A DNA stretch of 64,000 nt from Albula goreensis. Lineage: Eukaryota; Chordata; Actinopteri; Albuliformes; Albulidae. Positions within the stretch are counted from its first letter, which is position 1. Every line of letters starts with the position of its first letter. The stretch lies in the NCBI GenBank assembly GCA_022829145.1, contig CM040761.1:5276053-5340052 (forward strand). The letters are read 5' to 3'. A model generated the notes under the pieces. It was given only the letters and a program-made list of their open reading frames with translations, was not told the origin of the DNA and did not search any database. The translations under genes and the position numbers were made by a program. Of the stretch, positions 45,311 to 59,321 are shown piece after piece.

Positions 45311-48300
45311 TGTTCAATTAAACGCACTCCCACACACACAAATATAGACACACAATTTTATTTTCAGCAAAGTATGGACCTGATCCCATTTCTTATATAT
45401 GCATGTTTAAAGCCGTTTTCTCAGGTCCGGACATTGTCTGGAGTTACCCTTTCACACATGTAGCACACAACAGGAGTTTGTCCGTGTCAGACACGTTCTT
45501 CACCTATTGGTAATACTTCATTTGGTTTAGGCGAGGGGTGGCACCTGGGTAGAGTGTGCAGGGGGCAGGACATGATGCAAAAAGTACACTGCGGAAATCA
45601 CAGTGTTTTGTTTACAGCACATCAAATACGGCTGGACAAGACTACTAACTCATCCGTAATGATGACTGCTTTTGCATTGATATCAATACTACATGTATTT
45701 GGATGTATCTGCAATATCAATGAGAGAGTGGAAAGCAATATTTTCATGGCATCTTTTTGAAAATGACCCTTCACCCTCAGACATTTGTATTCTTCTGGTT
45801 TTGCACATGATGGAAATGCCATCAACACTCTAACTTGCTCGCTGTGAATTCTCTGGACAATGACCTGCTCTGTTTACACACGGGCTCAATCGGACATTAC
45901 ACAGACTTTGCACTAGGGAGCTGGCAGGATAAAGTCGGTTTAAAGTCCGTTCCAACTGATTCGGACATTTGCATTCTCACATACAGCTCCTCCGGGTGAC
46001 GTCTAGACAAGCTCAGGGCTGCAGTGCATATGTGAAAGGGACTTTCTTCTTTTAACTGAGGCACAAAGCATCAATTTGTATGATCTTTTTAATCTGTTTC
46101 TCCAAGATATAGAACTACATTCAGAGAGATGTTTTCTCACAGTTTTTCAGAGTTTCACTAAAGTGAAGCAGAAATGTGGAGGACACCGTTCATCTCCAGA
46201 GAATACCCTTGTGTGTGTGACAGGACAGATACCCTCATTCTGGCTGCCTTATATAGTATACAAATGACACATTGTCCATCTGGATGTTTACTGAAGGAAT
46301 TCGCCGCCTTAATTACAGACTCAGCATCTGTGCTATGCCTGAAAAAATAAACCTTCAACCATCTCCTTTACAAGCCCAGTTTTAGCCGCTAAAGCACACT
46401 GCCACAACCCAACTGTTCAGCCTTTACATACAGAACAATTACATTTGGTAATCGAAGTACAGCTTCATGAGAAGGATGAGACGGTCTGAACCCTCATGTG
46501 TAACAGTGTCCTGCTGTACCTCCAGAAAACCTGACCGCAGTATTTTTACTGTACAGCCAAAAACGTAATGCATCGCTTTCATATTACAAAGATGCAGCCA
46601 AGATATCATTGTTCCAGAAATGATTTGTGTGCCAATTATTTTTTATTCCCACAGAGATTGTTGAGAAGTGTGAAAAATTAATTTCCGGTTTAATGTCAAA
46701 TAAAACAGATTCCACAAAGATATCACACAGTATATTTTTTTTTTGGGCCAGATACATATATTCTCATAATCTAATCATACATGCCATACTGAATGCTTGG
46801 AATCCCTGTAGCCATTTTTATACAGGGTACAATTTATTCAGAGTACAATTTCAATATGAATGTCTCATTATCATTTAAAATTCTGTATTGATTTACTCAC
46901 TTTTTCTGATGATTTACAATGTCCAGTTGTATATCCAGGTTTATGTTATTGCTACAACCTCCGACGTCAGATTAGGAGAGTACAGTCATGTACGCATGCT
47001 CCCCTGACACATGGCATGTCAGCTTCCTTTTCTTGTCACATCCCAGTCACCGTGCGAAGCCCGCTCGGACATGAATTGGAGGAGGACATTTCACATGGGG
47101 CTCTGTGCTGAAAGATTCATTGACCAGCAGGGACCATCGCTCTGGAGAGTGATGAGACCCAGACATTCCTGTCAACCGAATACCTCCCTCAACAATTACT
47201 TATTGCATCGGAGGACCACGGGGTCCATTGGATCGATGTAGGGAAAATTGGTTGACTAAAGCTAGCAAGCTGTACTGACCATTGTGCTTGCTTACTCTTG
47301 CGAAACTGGTCAATCTCCCTTGTTTCCCAAATGGTCGAGCTGTAGAATCTCCCTCCTCTAGATTCATCGGTCCATACTGCTGTCCTGACCTGATCTTTCA
47401 CCCTGAGCTGTCATTAGCCATCTTAACCTTGGTTTGCCTGGAGACAGATTATTGAGTAGCTAAGCAAGCTTGATATTACGTTCCAACTTAAAGACCCACT
47501 CCTGTGCAAATTGTGATGTTTCGGCTTAAATGTGATGTGAGTAGCATGAAATCCGCACAATCATATTATTTGAAGTTGACTTTTCAATGCAATTTTGTTT
47601 GTTTGTTTAACTGTAATGTTTTGGAGGGTGGAGTCTCTCACCAGTTTGATTTTCTCTACCAGCAAATGTGGTGATTTTATTTATAATTCATATTTTTAAT
47701 AGTATGCACAAAATTAAATCAAAGAAAATATTTTATGGGCTATAATAAGTGAAGTATTTCATTACATAATACCAGTTTTAGTCTGCCCTCAAGTACTGAA
47801 CATTGAATGAGGACAATCATCCCTAAAACCAACAAATTTCTCACTTTGTGCCTGGTTCCAAACTGGACCTGAATAGTGAGTTGAAATTTTGGAACTAAAT
47901 CCACAGTTTTGGAACCAAATCCACATTTTTGGAACTAAACAGAACAGAGCATCTGCTATGGTAGATCTTTAATAGAAAAGTGAACGAATGAATATATATT
48001 CAAAACTAACAAACTCAGTAAATTCTGAAATGGTGCTGATTTCAGTTCAAATATTTTGGATAAAACAATAATAATCATAATCTATCAATTGCACTGTAAA
48101 ACAAACATTACACTGTGACGGAAGGTTCTGTTATGAGGAAAAAAGGAAGCATTTTTAGCGTTGCCGTTTTTAATCTGAATTTATATCAATGTGATGGTAT
48201 TTTCTGGGTTCATAAAATTTTGCAGTTGTCAGGCAGATTTCTTTTAATACAGCTGTCCTTACAAGTACAGAAACCTTATGTATAGATTAGGATATAAAGG

Positions 48301-49180
48301 CAGGTATTGTTTCTTTCATTGGACCGAAGAAAGAGCGCTAATTGTCTTTCTTCTCTGAAACCTATTTCTGAAAGGCCAGCCTCATGGATTTTCTGAAATG
48401 TCATCTGAATTTCAGGTCATACACTCCTTTAGTACAAGCTTCTGCTTTCTTTTCAACCTGAAATGACTTGAGCCTGCTCAATTTTTTCATTAATGTTCCC
48501 CTTGAACAAAAAAAAGAGACATCAGCAGAATGATTTAACGAGACCAGTTGAGGAACGCTGTAAAGATATGTCTCAATCCACGTGTTTAAGCTACTGCAGC
48601 AGTTTCCCTCAAATTGATTCATTCTCATAGATATTAAGTGACAAGACGGTAGCCAGACAGTGACATTCTTCCCATTTTCATCTATACTTTAAGATAACTC
48701 AGACCATACTGAGTTCTACAGGCAGCAGGCGCCTGATTGGTTAGAAAAGTACTCCTGCTAGTACTCAAGCAGGAGCGAAATGCCCTCCCTTGCAAATACG
48801 TTTGATCATTGGCCAGAATTAAGCCATGACTAATTATACCATTACCCCATTGGTCCCCACTGGGAGCTGTCGCATTAGCAGGCCATACCACTAAAAGCTC
48901 CTATTACTCAATACAAATTTTACAATGGATGTAATCATTTTTGCAGAGTATCTTGTTATTTTCATAGAGCATATCAATTATCTGCAATAATGTTTTAAAT
49001 AATAGTTTAGCCTAAAATCATTGTGACACATTTTACTGTACTGACTTCATTGCTGAAATTGATTTTATCTGATAGACAACCAAAAATATACCCAAATATA
49101 CCTAACTAAAATATGATTTGAGGCCACTGAGTGACTCATCATATGATGGCACTGTGCCAGTGTGTGGATGGGCACCACAG
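45311..49180. other. non-coding region
   Basis: AT-rich. No coding signal. A more GC-rich segment at 47020-47400 might be an old repeat, but I cannot name it. Confidence 0.5.
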
Positions 49181-49189
49181 CCTGGCGTT

Positions 49190-49550
49190 GAAATTAAAGC
49201 GTGCCAGTTCTGGCAGAGGCTGGCAGGCCCCACAGGGTGGTGCATAATTGTCTGTGGAGTTGCTCAGGGGTGGAAGGATCTCGGTTGTCTCATCACATCT
49301 CCCTGTGGTCAGTCAGGCTCCACCAGCCAGGCATGAAGTGTCCTCCCCAGACTTAATGCCTGTGTGCGATTAACAGCTGGTCCATGCAGCGAAAGGAGGT
49401 CGTGGGCTGCCATGTTCCGGAGGAGAACGCATGCTTGTCTGCGCTAACCCAAATCGATAGGGGTGGGGATTAGAGCAATGAGCAGGTATTCAGACAAATT
49501 GGGCAGTCCAAATTGGCAGAAAATAGGGCTTAAATAAAAACAAGTTTTTT
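49190..49550 (+). repeat. possible SINE-like interspersed repeat
   Basis: Ends with GGGCAGTCCAAATTGGCAGA then AAATAGGGCTTAAATAAAAA, like the common fish repeat tail (ATTCCAAATTGGGAGAAAAT). The body includes GGTCGTGGGCTGCCATGTTC. Family not assigned. Confidence 0.4.
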
Positions 49551-52500
49551 TGTTAAGAAATAGAAGCAGCGCCTCTATATTGAGTAAGACTGTTTGATGA
49601 ATGGATCAAGGACACATGTTGAAACCGGATGTTTTTTTTTCTCTTCTTCAACATGTTTTATGAAAGGATATGTTGTTATTTGCTCATGAAAGCCTCCTCC
49701 ATTTGCAGGAGAGCATACTAAAAAATATCTCTGGGTCTTTGAAGTAATCTGCTTATTATTGAAGTAACAGTAGTACTTATTTTTGTATATACACATCGAT
49801 AACAGCTGGACAATTTCTTAAGTCTAGCTGCTATTAGCAGCATGAGAATTCCGTATCTGGTACATGGTAGTGTCAGGTCCCTGGGAGAGCTTGCCTTCTG
49901 TTTATTTCCAGACCGATTAAACTGCACAACATTTTTCATTCCAGCTGAGCGTGAAATGGAACAGATTTTAGTTAACTGAGAGGGAGGAGAGGAGCACTTA
50001 TCTTGGTGACTTTACCAAATCCTGAAATATATATCTCAAAGCTCTACAGAAAATAAATATTTAAAGCTACTGAGTGAATTAATGTGTTGGTCGTTTTTTA
50101 ACTGAAAGCGCAGCACCTTATATAGTGCTGAATATATTCGGGCTCTCATTTAAATTATAAAGCATCAGTGACAAAAAGAGAGTTCTTCCTGATTCATTAA
50201 AGCTGATGAATGTTTTTCAGGGAGCACTTTGTTCCTAAGATAATGATATTGATGAAGCTCTAGAAAATGTAAAAAAAGGCATGCATTCATTTTATTGATT
50301 TATAACATTTTAATAAAATGAGTGCATGAGAGTTATGTTTATGTGACATACTTTAAAACAGGAACGCTCTCATAAGAGAGAAAATTAAGTCCTCATGTCA
50401 AGGTGAACTCTTTGTCTTGATGATGCAGGTTCCAAGAGTTCTCATTTTCAGTACTTTCTACGGTTATTAAAATAGAAGAGGCGAGTCAAAAATTAACAGT
50501 TGGGATTTCAACATTATTTTCCATTATTCATATTCTGTGCTGCAGTCCTAATTCAAGGTAACTTACATTTTTTATTGCTTCCATATATTTTATATTTAAA
50601 TACCGTTGTGTCGATTTACAGCATAAGAAGAAAGTCTAAAGCAAATATGAAATACATTGTGTATAAATATAGCAGCTCTATAATACAGTGAGTCACAGTA
50701 TATAGTGTAGTGTGAGTGTCATTTTCATCAATTCAAGTACATACATTTACAGTATGTACCGGTGCAAATGGACCTCTTCTACTCTGCCATGATGTCAATG
50801 CCAAACCTCTTACAAGTCTGGCAGGTCAATCGGACAAGAGTTATTCAAACATGAAAGAAGCCCCAAGGAACCAGCAACATGTGTATGAAGAATGGCTAAT
50901 GTAAGATGGTGCTTTTCATCACTGCAGACACATTATCTCGTTCAAGGATTGGCTACATGTGATTCTGTGGTGTGCCATTAGGTTATTACCATCGGTATCT
51001 TATTTCTCTATGGGTGGAGGACTACTTCCATTTGTCTGCAATGGAGTAATTTAGCCTAATGTAATAGCTGTGGTGCTTCCTGTCTTTGATCCCACAGTCT
51101 GCAAGCTATGAGCCTAGTGCCATTGACAGTCCATAATGAGCCCTAAAGACGTTTTCAATGTCAGCATCAGTCGCTAAAGGGGAATTATGTGATAATGCCA
51201 TATGGAGTCATGAAATAGCCCAGGCTGGACTGCTCTAGCAAACATATAGCGCTCATAGAATGCTGTTTGTCTGTGATCAGGTTACCGCAAATGTCATGGC
51301 AACATTGGGAAAACGCTACGCACGGGCTCAGTACGGCAGTTAACGAGCCGATGCTGGGTGCACAGAGAGGAATGCATGCGAATTTATAGGCAGTTGCAAG
51401 GTTATTCTGAGACAGCAGGATGTTGTCATGAGTGAATTTCCCTGAGTCGGACTGTGATGGATGGAAGAACAGGTAATCCTATAAAGACGGGAGCTGATCT
51501 CCCCGTTCCTTCGTCTGAATTGAAAGGCACCCGCGTTCCCGTGAGAAGGAAAAAGTTGCATTCCCTGAGTCTTATTAGACAGCATCAGAGAGCTGACAAA
51601 GTGACAGAGAACTCTGAAACTTTGGCTGAGGGATATTCATCTGTTAAAGAAACCATAAAAAAAAACTCTGAGAGTGAGATACGCTGAGGCAGCTTGGCTC
51701 CCTCACTCGCAGGTAAAAATAATGCTGCGGCAACCCTGTCGCCACGGTGATAAGGCATGTCCAAACCGATGTAGCTCAATTTCTCTCAGTACTCCTGAAA
51801 CATATCATGTGTCCAGAGCGCTCTTGAAATGGGCATATTGGCTCAACCCTAAAGTCAGTCCGCTGTGGCAGTGATTTCTATAACTGTGGGTCTGGATTGC
51901 GAGGTGCTGCTGTCCCCAAGCTATCAAGGCACATAATTATGACTGCCTGGTGTGGAAAGAGAAACCTTAAATAGACCTTTTTTCTTCATTGATATGTCAA
52001 AGCCAGAACAACAGATGAAAACATAAATAAGATTTGAGGTGTAAACTTTAGCAAAGAGAGCAGGACACGCTATGTTCGGTATGTTTGCCTTAGCGGTCCT
52101 TCACAAGTTATTCAATGCCTTTGTTCAAATATACCAATTATAGACCTTGGGGGGAGGAAAAACATTATCATGCTTCATGTTTCCAAAAACGGCTGAGAGT
52201 CCCACTCTCAGTTAAACAAGGTAAAGGGTCAAGGCTTCTTTTAACCTACTTTTCAAAATTAATGTAATTGGCGCAAGTACATTTGAGTGGCTTTGCTGTT
52301 GAAAGTCTGAATCCATGACTCGGAATGGGAGACACAGCTTGCTATTCTGGGAGCAGGTCAGAACAGAAGCAATGATAAAAGCAACCTTTTAATTTTTTTT
52401 TTTTTTTTTATGAAACAGATTCCAAACCCTGACCTTAACATAATTATTCACCTTCAGACACAGAATAATAAAAGCTTACTGACATACAGTACATGATTGC

Positions 52501-55500
52501 AAAAAAAAAAAAAAACATTTAAAATGCATTTAATGAAAGATTATTAAGCAATTTCAGTTTTCAGAACACCTGGCTCATTTTTGTAATTCATACAGAGGAA
52601 CCAAGCTAAATGGAGCCCAGCCTACCCTCCCGACAATAATTACTTCCTTTCATTTCCTGTGTTTGAATTCATGTGAAATTATGGGCTGCCCATGGCCGTC
52701 ACTCATTGTATTGTTACCTTGTCAACCACATTTAAGGCAAGTTATTTCCAAAGACAAACCGCTTCAAAGGAATTAGAACTGAGGGTGAAATGAATGGTGA
52801 GGAATCTTTTTAAAAAAAGTATAGAATCAAATGAAAAAAAATATGAATCTTATGGCATAAATTTGTAAAGATGAGAATATTCTGTTCAATTCCCATTCTT
52901 CAAGTATTATTGAGGCTCATTCTCTATTCTTTCAGTGGAGGTGGTTCATAATGTCTGTTTATTTAATCCATATGTTTTGCAATGATACAGAATGTTTGAA
53001 CCTACATTTGAGTGCCCTCTTTGTACGTAGGCTTTAAAAAAGACCAATAATTATGATTTTGCCTACCTGCTCTCAAAAAAAAAAGAATCCATATTTATCA
53101 TCTCATATTTTTTTACAGGGGTTTATACATTGACACAAACACATTGGAGGTTATTAATACTGCATCATCATAGTATAAAAAATTATGTGGAGCCGTTCTT
53201 TTTACTAGCTACTATACACTAGCTATGACACATTAATTAAGGTATGTGTAAAACATTACATGAGCATTATGAAAGACTACTCACTCTTACAACTGCGGCA
53301 GAAATGTATGCCTCCTATGGTGTCAGTCATAAACAATAACCTCATTGTCATTACATAATGTCCATTGGAAGGAATCTTACTGCAATTATAAACTCCAAGA
53401 AACTATTTTAAGTGAGTCAAATCCTCACAAAACTTATTCATTCTTGATACATCTGACCACTTCTCCTTTGTCGATTTTCAGAGAGAAACCTATGCACCTA
53501 TATTCTAGATTGGATATAATTTTGTTTCCTACACCTTGGGCTTCTCTTGGCACAGTCAAACACTGGCGACTGTGATTTCTTAACTGCTGACTTGACTTTG
53601 AATTTGTTTTTAACCTTGAGTCTTATTACAGTGTGAGAGGACATGTACACCTTCAGGGGTGTTCAAACACCAGCAGTATATAGCTCTGTTCTCTGGGGGA
53701 CTCCAGTTTCCAACACTGCTTTTAATTACTAAAGTAAATACACTGAAGATTATTACATTAATTCCATTATCATGTGTTTGTTTGGTAGGTGCTCTAAACA
53801 AAAGTGAAGTAAATTCCATTATAGTAGTTTAAGATGTATATTGCAAAATAAATAGGGGAAAAAATAGATACAGCAAACAATCAAAAAAACAGTGGTTGAG
53901 CCAAGAAACCCCTAAAAAACAGCAAAAAAAAAAAATTACTTTTGCATGAGCATAGAATCTTATTGCTATCTTTAAGAGTGGCTTATCAGACTTATGCTAA
54001 CATGCATGCAGAGCCACAAATATTTGAAAGAGCGTACATTTATATTTAAAATGAGCCAACCTTTGTGTCACACATGAATTCCATCCTATTTCGTTCAATT
54101 AAAAAGCTAGGAAGATGGGGCCGAACTGTTGGGGAATATAAGCTGAAAGTCCTATGCTAGGTTTAACGGGGTGGCATCATACCATCATGATAATTCTCAA
54201 CAGGTCATTTCCTCACCCTTCATCACAACGTGCAGCGCAACGCTTCTGTTCAAGAGTTCCTTCCTCATCAGTGCGTTTCAACACCACATACCTGTAAGTC
54301 ACCCAAGCAGCAAGGTGATGATACATTTTAAGGGCTAATAACTGGAATTGTAAAACAGCACGTTGGTTATTGACAAGCTAACAGGAATGAAATTCCGAGG
54401 GCCAATTCCATATAGCCACCTTCAGTGTCCTCAGTTACAACAAAAAGCCTTTAAATCTAACGACAGGCTTTATATTATCTATAGAGTGCACAACTGAAAG
54501 TATCTAAAGATTAACAGAGTATCAGTTCTTTAAATTAAGACAGCTGCATGGAAAAGTGGCGAAGATTAGACCTACTTATTTTCCAACCTCTCTCTGTTTC
54601 ATTTTGTCATATTTTATCTGGGTGATCCATTATATAGGTGCTATACCATGTGTTCAACGCTATTTCGAATGTTCAAGGCCTCTATTTTTAGTGCTGCTTC
54701 CTCTTAATTAGAGTTGATGAATCCAAGAGTGTGACAATGCTCGCATGAGGAGGTGTGATCACGTAGGTTTCAGCCAACACGATTTTTTCCCCCTGATTTC
54801 TCACACCTCTGGCATGTTATTAACAGTGTGTTGAGAGGATTGGTTTCCCAAGTTAAGAAACTAGCTCCAAACTAATTTTGAATGCAAGTCTGCTCTTTAT
54901 GCTGTGGAGTTTGTAGGAAAAAAAAACCCAGGAAGAAATTGCACTTGAATAGATAGCTACCTGAGGAATCCTTCTACGCCTCTGTTAGCGTGCAGATGTT
55001 GAGTAAAAAAAAAAAAAATGCTTACTCTTCAAATGGTGTTTCAAAATACCATAGGGGAACGTTCAGAGAATCTCAGAGTTGATTGCTAAAGTGTCAGTGA
55101 AAGCCAACAAGAGCTATTATGCCTTTGGGAGAAGTTGAACTAATTGAATTTTCCATTTGCATATGGTGACTGTGGCTCTCATGCTATCATGACCTTCTCC
55201 ACAGTATAAAGTTATGCTGACTTAGTCTGTGAACCACTGCTAAAACAGCAGCCTTGCGCTCACAGCTAAGAGACTTCTATTCACTTAGGGTATCTCAGAC
55301 AGCGCCGAAGAGTAATTCCACACTTGAAGAATGTCTTATTATTTTTTTACTCTCCCCAGGTTGATTTAGAAGTTAAATCCCAAGGTTTACCTCCACACAT
55401 CAGAATTCAGAGTTGGTGTATCCCATAAGGTAAGAATTTGTGCTTACAGTTCTTTATTGTGCACACTGTACACACTGTACAAGCTCTTTTGGTTTAGAAA

Positions 55501-55620
55501 GTTAGCGCCCGTAATGTTTAGTTCTGGGTAAATTGGCCACAAAAGAGACATTGAAATTCCCAATATTTTCACTGCACCCAAAGGTATGGGATCCGTATTG
55601 TGCAGGTAGATGGGTTGCTA
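49551..55620. other. AT-rich non-coding region
   Basis: Homopolymers at 52397-52410 (T), 52501-52515 (A) and 55005-55018 (A). 50930-51480 is relatively complex and repeat-free. No exon recognised. Confidence 0.5.
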
Positions 55621-55624
55621 ATGT

Positions 55625-55690
55625 GTTACATTACATTAAGGGCATTTGTTAGCGTTGACAAAGCACTCTAACCCATTTATACAGATCCAT
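55625..55690 (-). repeat. SINE-like tail, reverse orientation
   Basis: TTACATTACATTAAGGGCAT then TTGTTAGCGTTGACAAAGCA is the diverged reverse complement of the fish SINE tail (TGC-TTTGGATAAAAGCGTC-TGCTAAATGAATGTAATG). Confidence 0.5.
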
Positions 55691-55699
55691 CCACAATAA

Positions 55700-57054
55700 C
55701 AATAGTCTGGCCCACACAGCAAGGGGAGCGGTTACTTCAAAGACTTAATACAAAGAGTTAATTCAAGTAGCAACAATAGCTGTAGTCTGTTTCTTTCTCA
55801 TAGAACTTTTGGGGTTCTATTTTGAGTGTGCAAAACAATGCTTGTATGCAGTTAGGATAGACAATTTTGATATTTTGGAGTTTTCCAGACTGTAATAAAT
55901 GACAGGTGCTTTGGGACTGCTATTTAAAAACCTCCCTTTTCTTGCACTGAGGGGTTTAATGGAGCTGGAAGATATTATTGCTCAGATATTGATGCTTAAA
56001 TTTCCGCAAAGTACTATTCAATATTTTATGGAATTTCTTTGTACGGTATATATGTTTTTTTGTGTGTGTGGAAATTTCAAACTGTGATGAAGAAAGTTGT
56101 GTGTTTTTCTGTTACCCTACTGGTGATGTTGGGTGAATACTAATAACTCACACTTCCTGTACATGAAATTAATCTCTACAGTTTTAAAATGCAACCTATA
56201 AACTTTGTTGCTCTGTCACAGTTCCTTCTGTGTTTGCCTCCCTTAATGATTCCCTAGCATTGTGCTATTTCTCAGATAGGCTCCATGTGACAGGATGTTC
56301 ATGATTTTAGTATTTGAAATTTTTTAAATTGTTGTTTATATTACTCTATGATAAACACATTCCACATGCAACATGCTGTTGCTTACATGTCTGGAGTCCT
56401 CAGAACACATAACAAATATGTGAACGGCTTTGGTGGTGCACTAAAATACAACCCCTTTGTGATGCAGAATTCTGCAAAGTCACGATGACTTAAGCAAGCG
56501 CTCAGTGACAGTTAACACCAGAAGCCTTGTGATGAGTGAAGGTAGTCACGTCTCACACTTCTTCATCTTATCAGTTATTACTATCATTCCTTAAGTGTTT
56601 CTGCAGTGACTCACGAATACTTATGCCCTAATTGCTTGAACTGAGAGTTTACCAACTGCCCTTAGTTAGGAGTTTTTGCAAACTATGCCTTTTTAAGGAA
56701 CCAAGAAACTAAAATGGTCTATTAGCTCACCTGAACCATCTGCTTATATAGTTGGTTGAAACAGTCTTGCAATTAAATATCATAATTATAACCATTTGAA
56801 TGTTTCCTTTAGTTTGAGTTTGTTGATTTGTTTTGTGCCTTTCAAACTTGTTGAGCTACCAGTGACAACACCTTTTTTTTATCCTGCCAAGGATTTCTTA
56901 ATAGAATAAATCGTGTTTCCCGGATCTTGACAGATTGCAAAGGTAGGGGCATGACTGATTCAAGACAGAATCAAATTCAGCATTTTTTTGCAGTGACCAA
57001 CACAAATGTAAGTAAGTACAGACCTCCTTGATGTGCATTGTTGCATTATGACAG
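55700..57054. other. AT-rich non-coding region
   Basis: Nothing recognised. Confidence 0.5.
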
Positions 57055-57273
57055 GTGTGCGTTGCCGTGGCAGCACAGCTGCAGCCCGCTTGGTAAAGGA
57101 GGTGGGCCTAGGTCCCTTCCGCTCTGATAATCAGCTCCTCTGTGAAATGGCGGGTGATGGGGAAGGTGGCGGTAATTGCAGGTGCCTGACTGAGACAATG
57201 CAGAAACCGGGGGTGGCTACCGTGACAGGGCCCCACACACGCCTGGAGCTCGATGAGGTGATGGACGGGGACT
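57055..57273 (+). other. exon-like GC-rich island (219 nt, phase 1-1)
   Basis: A GC-rich stretch in AT-rich DNA between an AG (tatgacag) and a strong donor (ctGTAAGT). Open across its length in one frame: VRCRGSTAAARLVKEVGLGP, FRSDNQLLCEMAGDGEGGG, then NCRCLTETMQKPGVATVTGP. It enters and leaves in phase 1. The left edge carries GTTGCCGTGGCAGC, an RFX X-box-like palindrome. No family recognised; a regulatory element is an equal possibility. Confidence 0.3.
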
Positions 57274-59195
57274 GTAAGTGCCTTCTCTTTTCCCAGGCCT
57301 TGTTCAGATGAAGTCCCTCATAGCCAGTGCCATAAAAACACTAACAGGAAAAAAAATTCATGATGTACCATGGTTTTTTGATACCCAAAAAGAGCATAAG
57401 TACTTACTCTATATTAACTTTGCGACTGTATGCATTCCTATGAATTGAAAGTAAATGGTAAATGGAAAAGTAACTTATAAGTTATTTAAGCTGGACTTTA
57501 ATCATTTTCAGCCCCAGTTTCCAATGGTCTGGAGCCATGCTTTTTATTACACACTATTCACTGTCAAATTGAGAGTAACCCTTTTATGATATTTTAATTT
57601 ATTTCTCCAAATTTTCAAGCACATGTGACAGGAAACAGCCATTCTCGCCATAATAAACAATAACAAAATCCAAGCATGTTTTAATAATATACCATAAACA
57701 ATTAAGGGAGGTATCTCAATGTTCAAATCTACCCAGAATGTAACCCTCAGCATGCAGGCTATTTTTTATAGTTTGTTTTCATTCTCTTCTTTTTATGTAA
57801 AAACACAAGATAATGAACAATCTAACAGGTTAAACTGCATCTTTTAAGCCTACATTGCAAATATAATAACCAAATATTTTACTTTGAAAAAGCAGAGAGA
57901 AGTAATTGTGTTATTCTATAATATTTAATATTTATGTTCTGCTTTATTCTAAATTCAATAAAACCTGGGTTATGTTCTGTTATTTACACCTGTTCTCTGT
58001 TAATTTACTCATAATACATTCTTTCAAGCCTTCTAGCGAGAAATAGAATCTTTGGTAAAAGTTCTGCTGACAAGACTTCTAGGTCAATCTAATCTAGTTG
58101 CAGCCAATGGACAAAGCAACTCTTGCATAGTAGGTCACTTGCCCCTGCTTCATGGTGCATTCACATTTCTTTGAGTAGGTTCATCAAAGAGTTTTAGGCA
58201 AAAGGATAGATGTGTGGCACAAAGCTGAACATAGAACACTGCTGATTTTTGAAAATATCACTGAAACATATTTGTTTTTTCTTAACATTTGCAGTGTCCT
58301 TGCACTAAAGCACATAATGTGATAGCCTTGCTTGTGATGACAGAAAAAAAAGGTTTTGATTCTGCAGGTTAACCCCTTCCCACCTCTTAAATCTGAAGTC
58401 GTCCCCGAGTTGGTTACTCTTGAATAAAGATTTGAAACGCATCGGAACACTGTATACTAGGGTAGACAATGAGGACAGAGGCAAAAGAAAAAAAAGATTA
58501 CCATCAACAGTGCTCAACTTTTTACCAGTTTTTGAGGCCACTGTTGCAGTTAAATTCCACTGCACAGAACAAAGTGACACAGTAATAGTCAGTTTTCAAG
58601 TACTCACACAACCAATGGCAAATTTTGCCTTATTAAACACAGTGTGAACGTTTCTTCCACCAATTTGTAAACACGGGGTTAGGCAGCTCAAAGCAATCAA
58701 GCGCAATTTTTTTTTCAGCTGAACAGTAGCTTTTCATGAGAGGGAGGTTTTAAAGCTTGATTGTGAACCGGTTAACACGGGTGTCTCCCAGTTTGTTACA
58801 TCCATTTTTTAACATACGTTTTTCAAAGTACAGCTAATAAATAAAATATTTTCACAGAAACTGAATTTTAATCACGGTTTTTCAGAGTCAGCCAGGCTTT
58901 AATGAGGAAAAGGGAGAACCTGTTTCTCCACCTCCGTGAAGCTGCTGGGTGCCTCATCCTGTTAAAGCACTCATCAAATCAGGCTCATGTTAGTGCTGAC
59001 TATGGCCAGCTGCTCAGTATGTTCATGCAGGATTGGCTTTGAGAAAGGGATTCAATACACTGGCAAGTCTGTGTCTCATTGCTCCACAGTGACCCCTGCT
59101 GGTCACTCAGGCACCCACAATCTGCCTGCACTAAGGTTTCACCTCTAAAATGTGATGTTAGCCATTGTTTCCTTATTCTGTCCTTTTGCCTACAG
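57274..59195. other. AT-rich non-coding region
   Basis: Nothing recognised. Confidence 0.5.
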
Positions 59196-59321
59196 CTGTT
59201 TGATGAACCTTATTGCACTAAAACTGCCCTTAAAATGTCTTCCTCCAGAGCCACTGAATGTCCAGTCCCAGCTTCGGAAGACAGAGCGAAAAGAATCAAT
59301 GGCTAAAATCCCATTTCAGAG
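59196..59321 (+). other. exon-like segment (126 nt, phase 2-2)
   Basis: Well-formed acceptor (pyrimidine tract then tttgcctacag) and donor (CAGAG/gtgagc). One frame is open throughout: CLMNLIALKLPLKCLPPEPL then NVQSQLRKTERKESMAKIPF. The phase (2 in, 2 out) does not join directly to the 57-kb candidate. The basic, hydrophilic second half looks protein-like, but I recognise no family. Confidence 0.3.
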
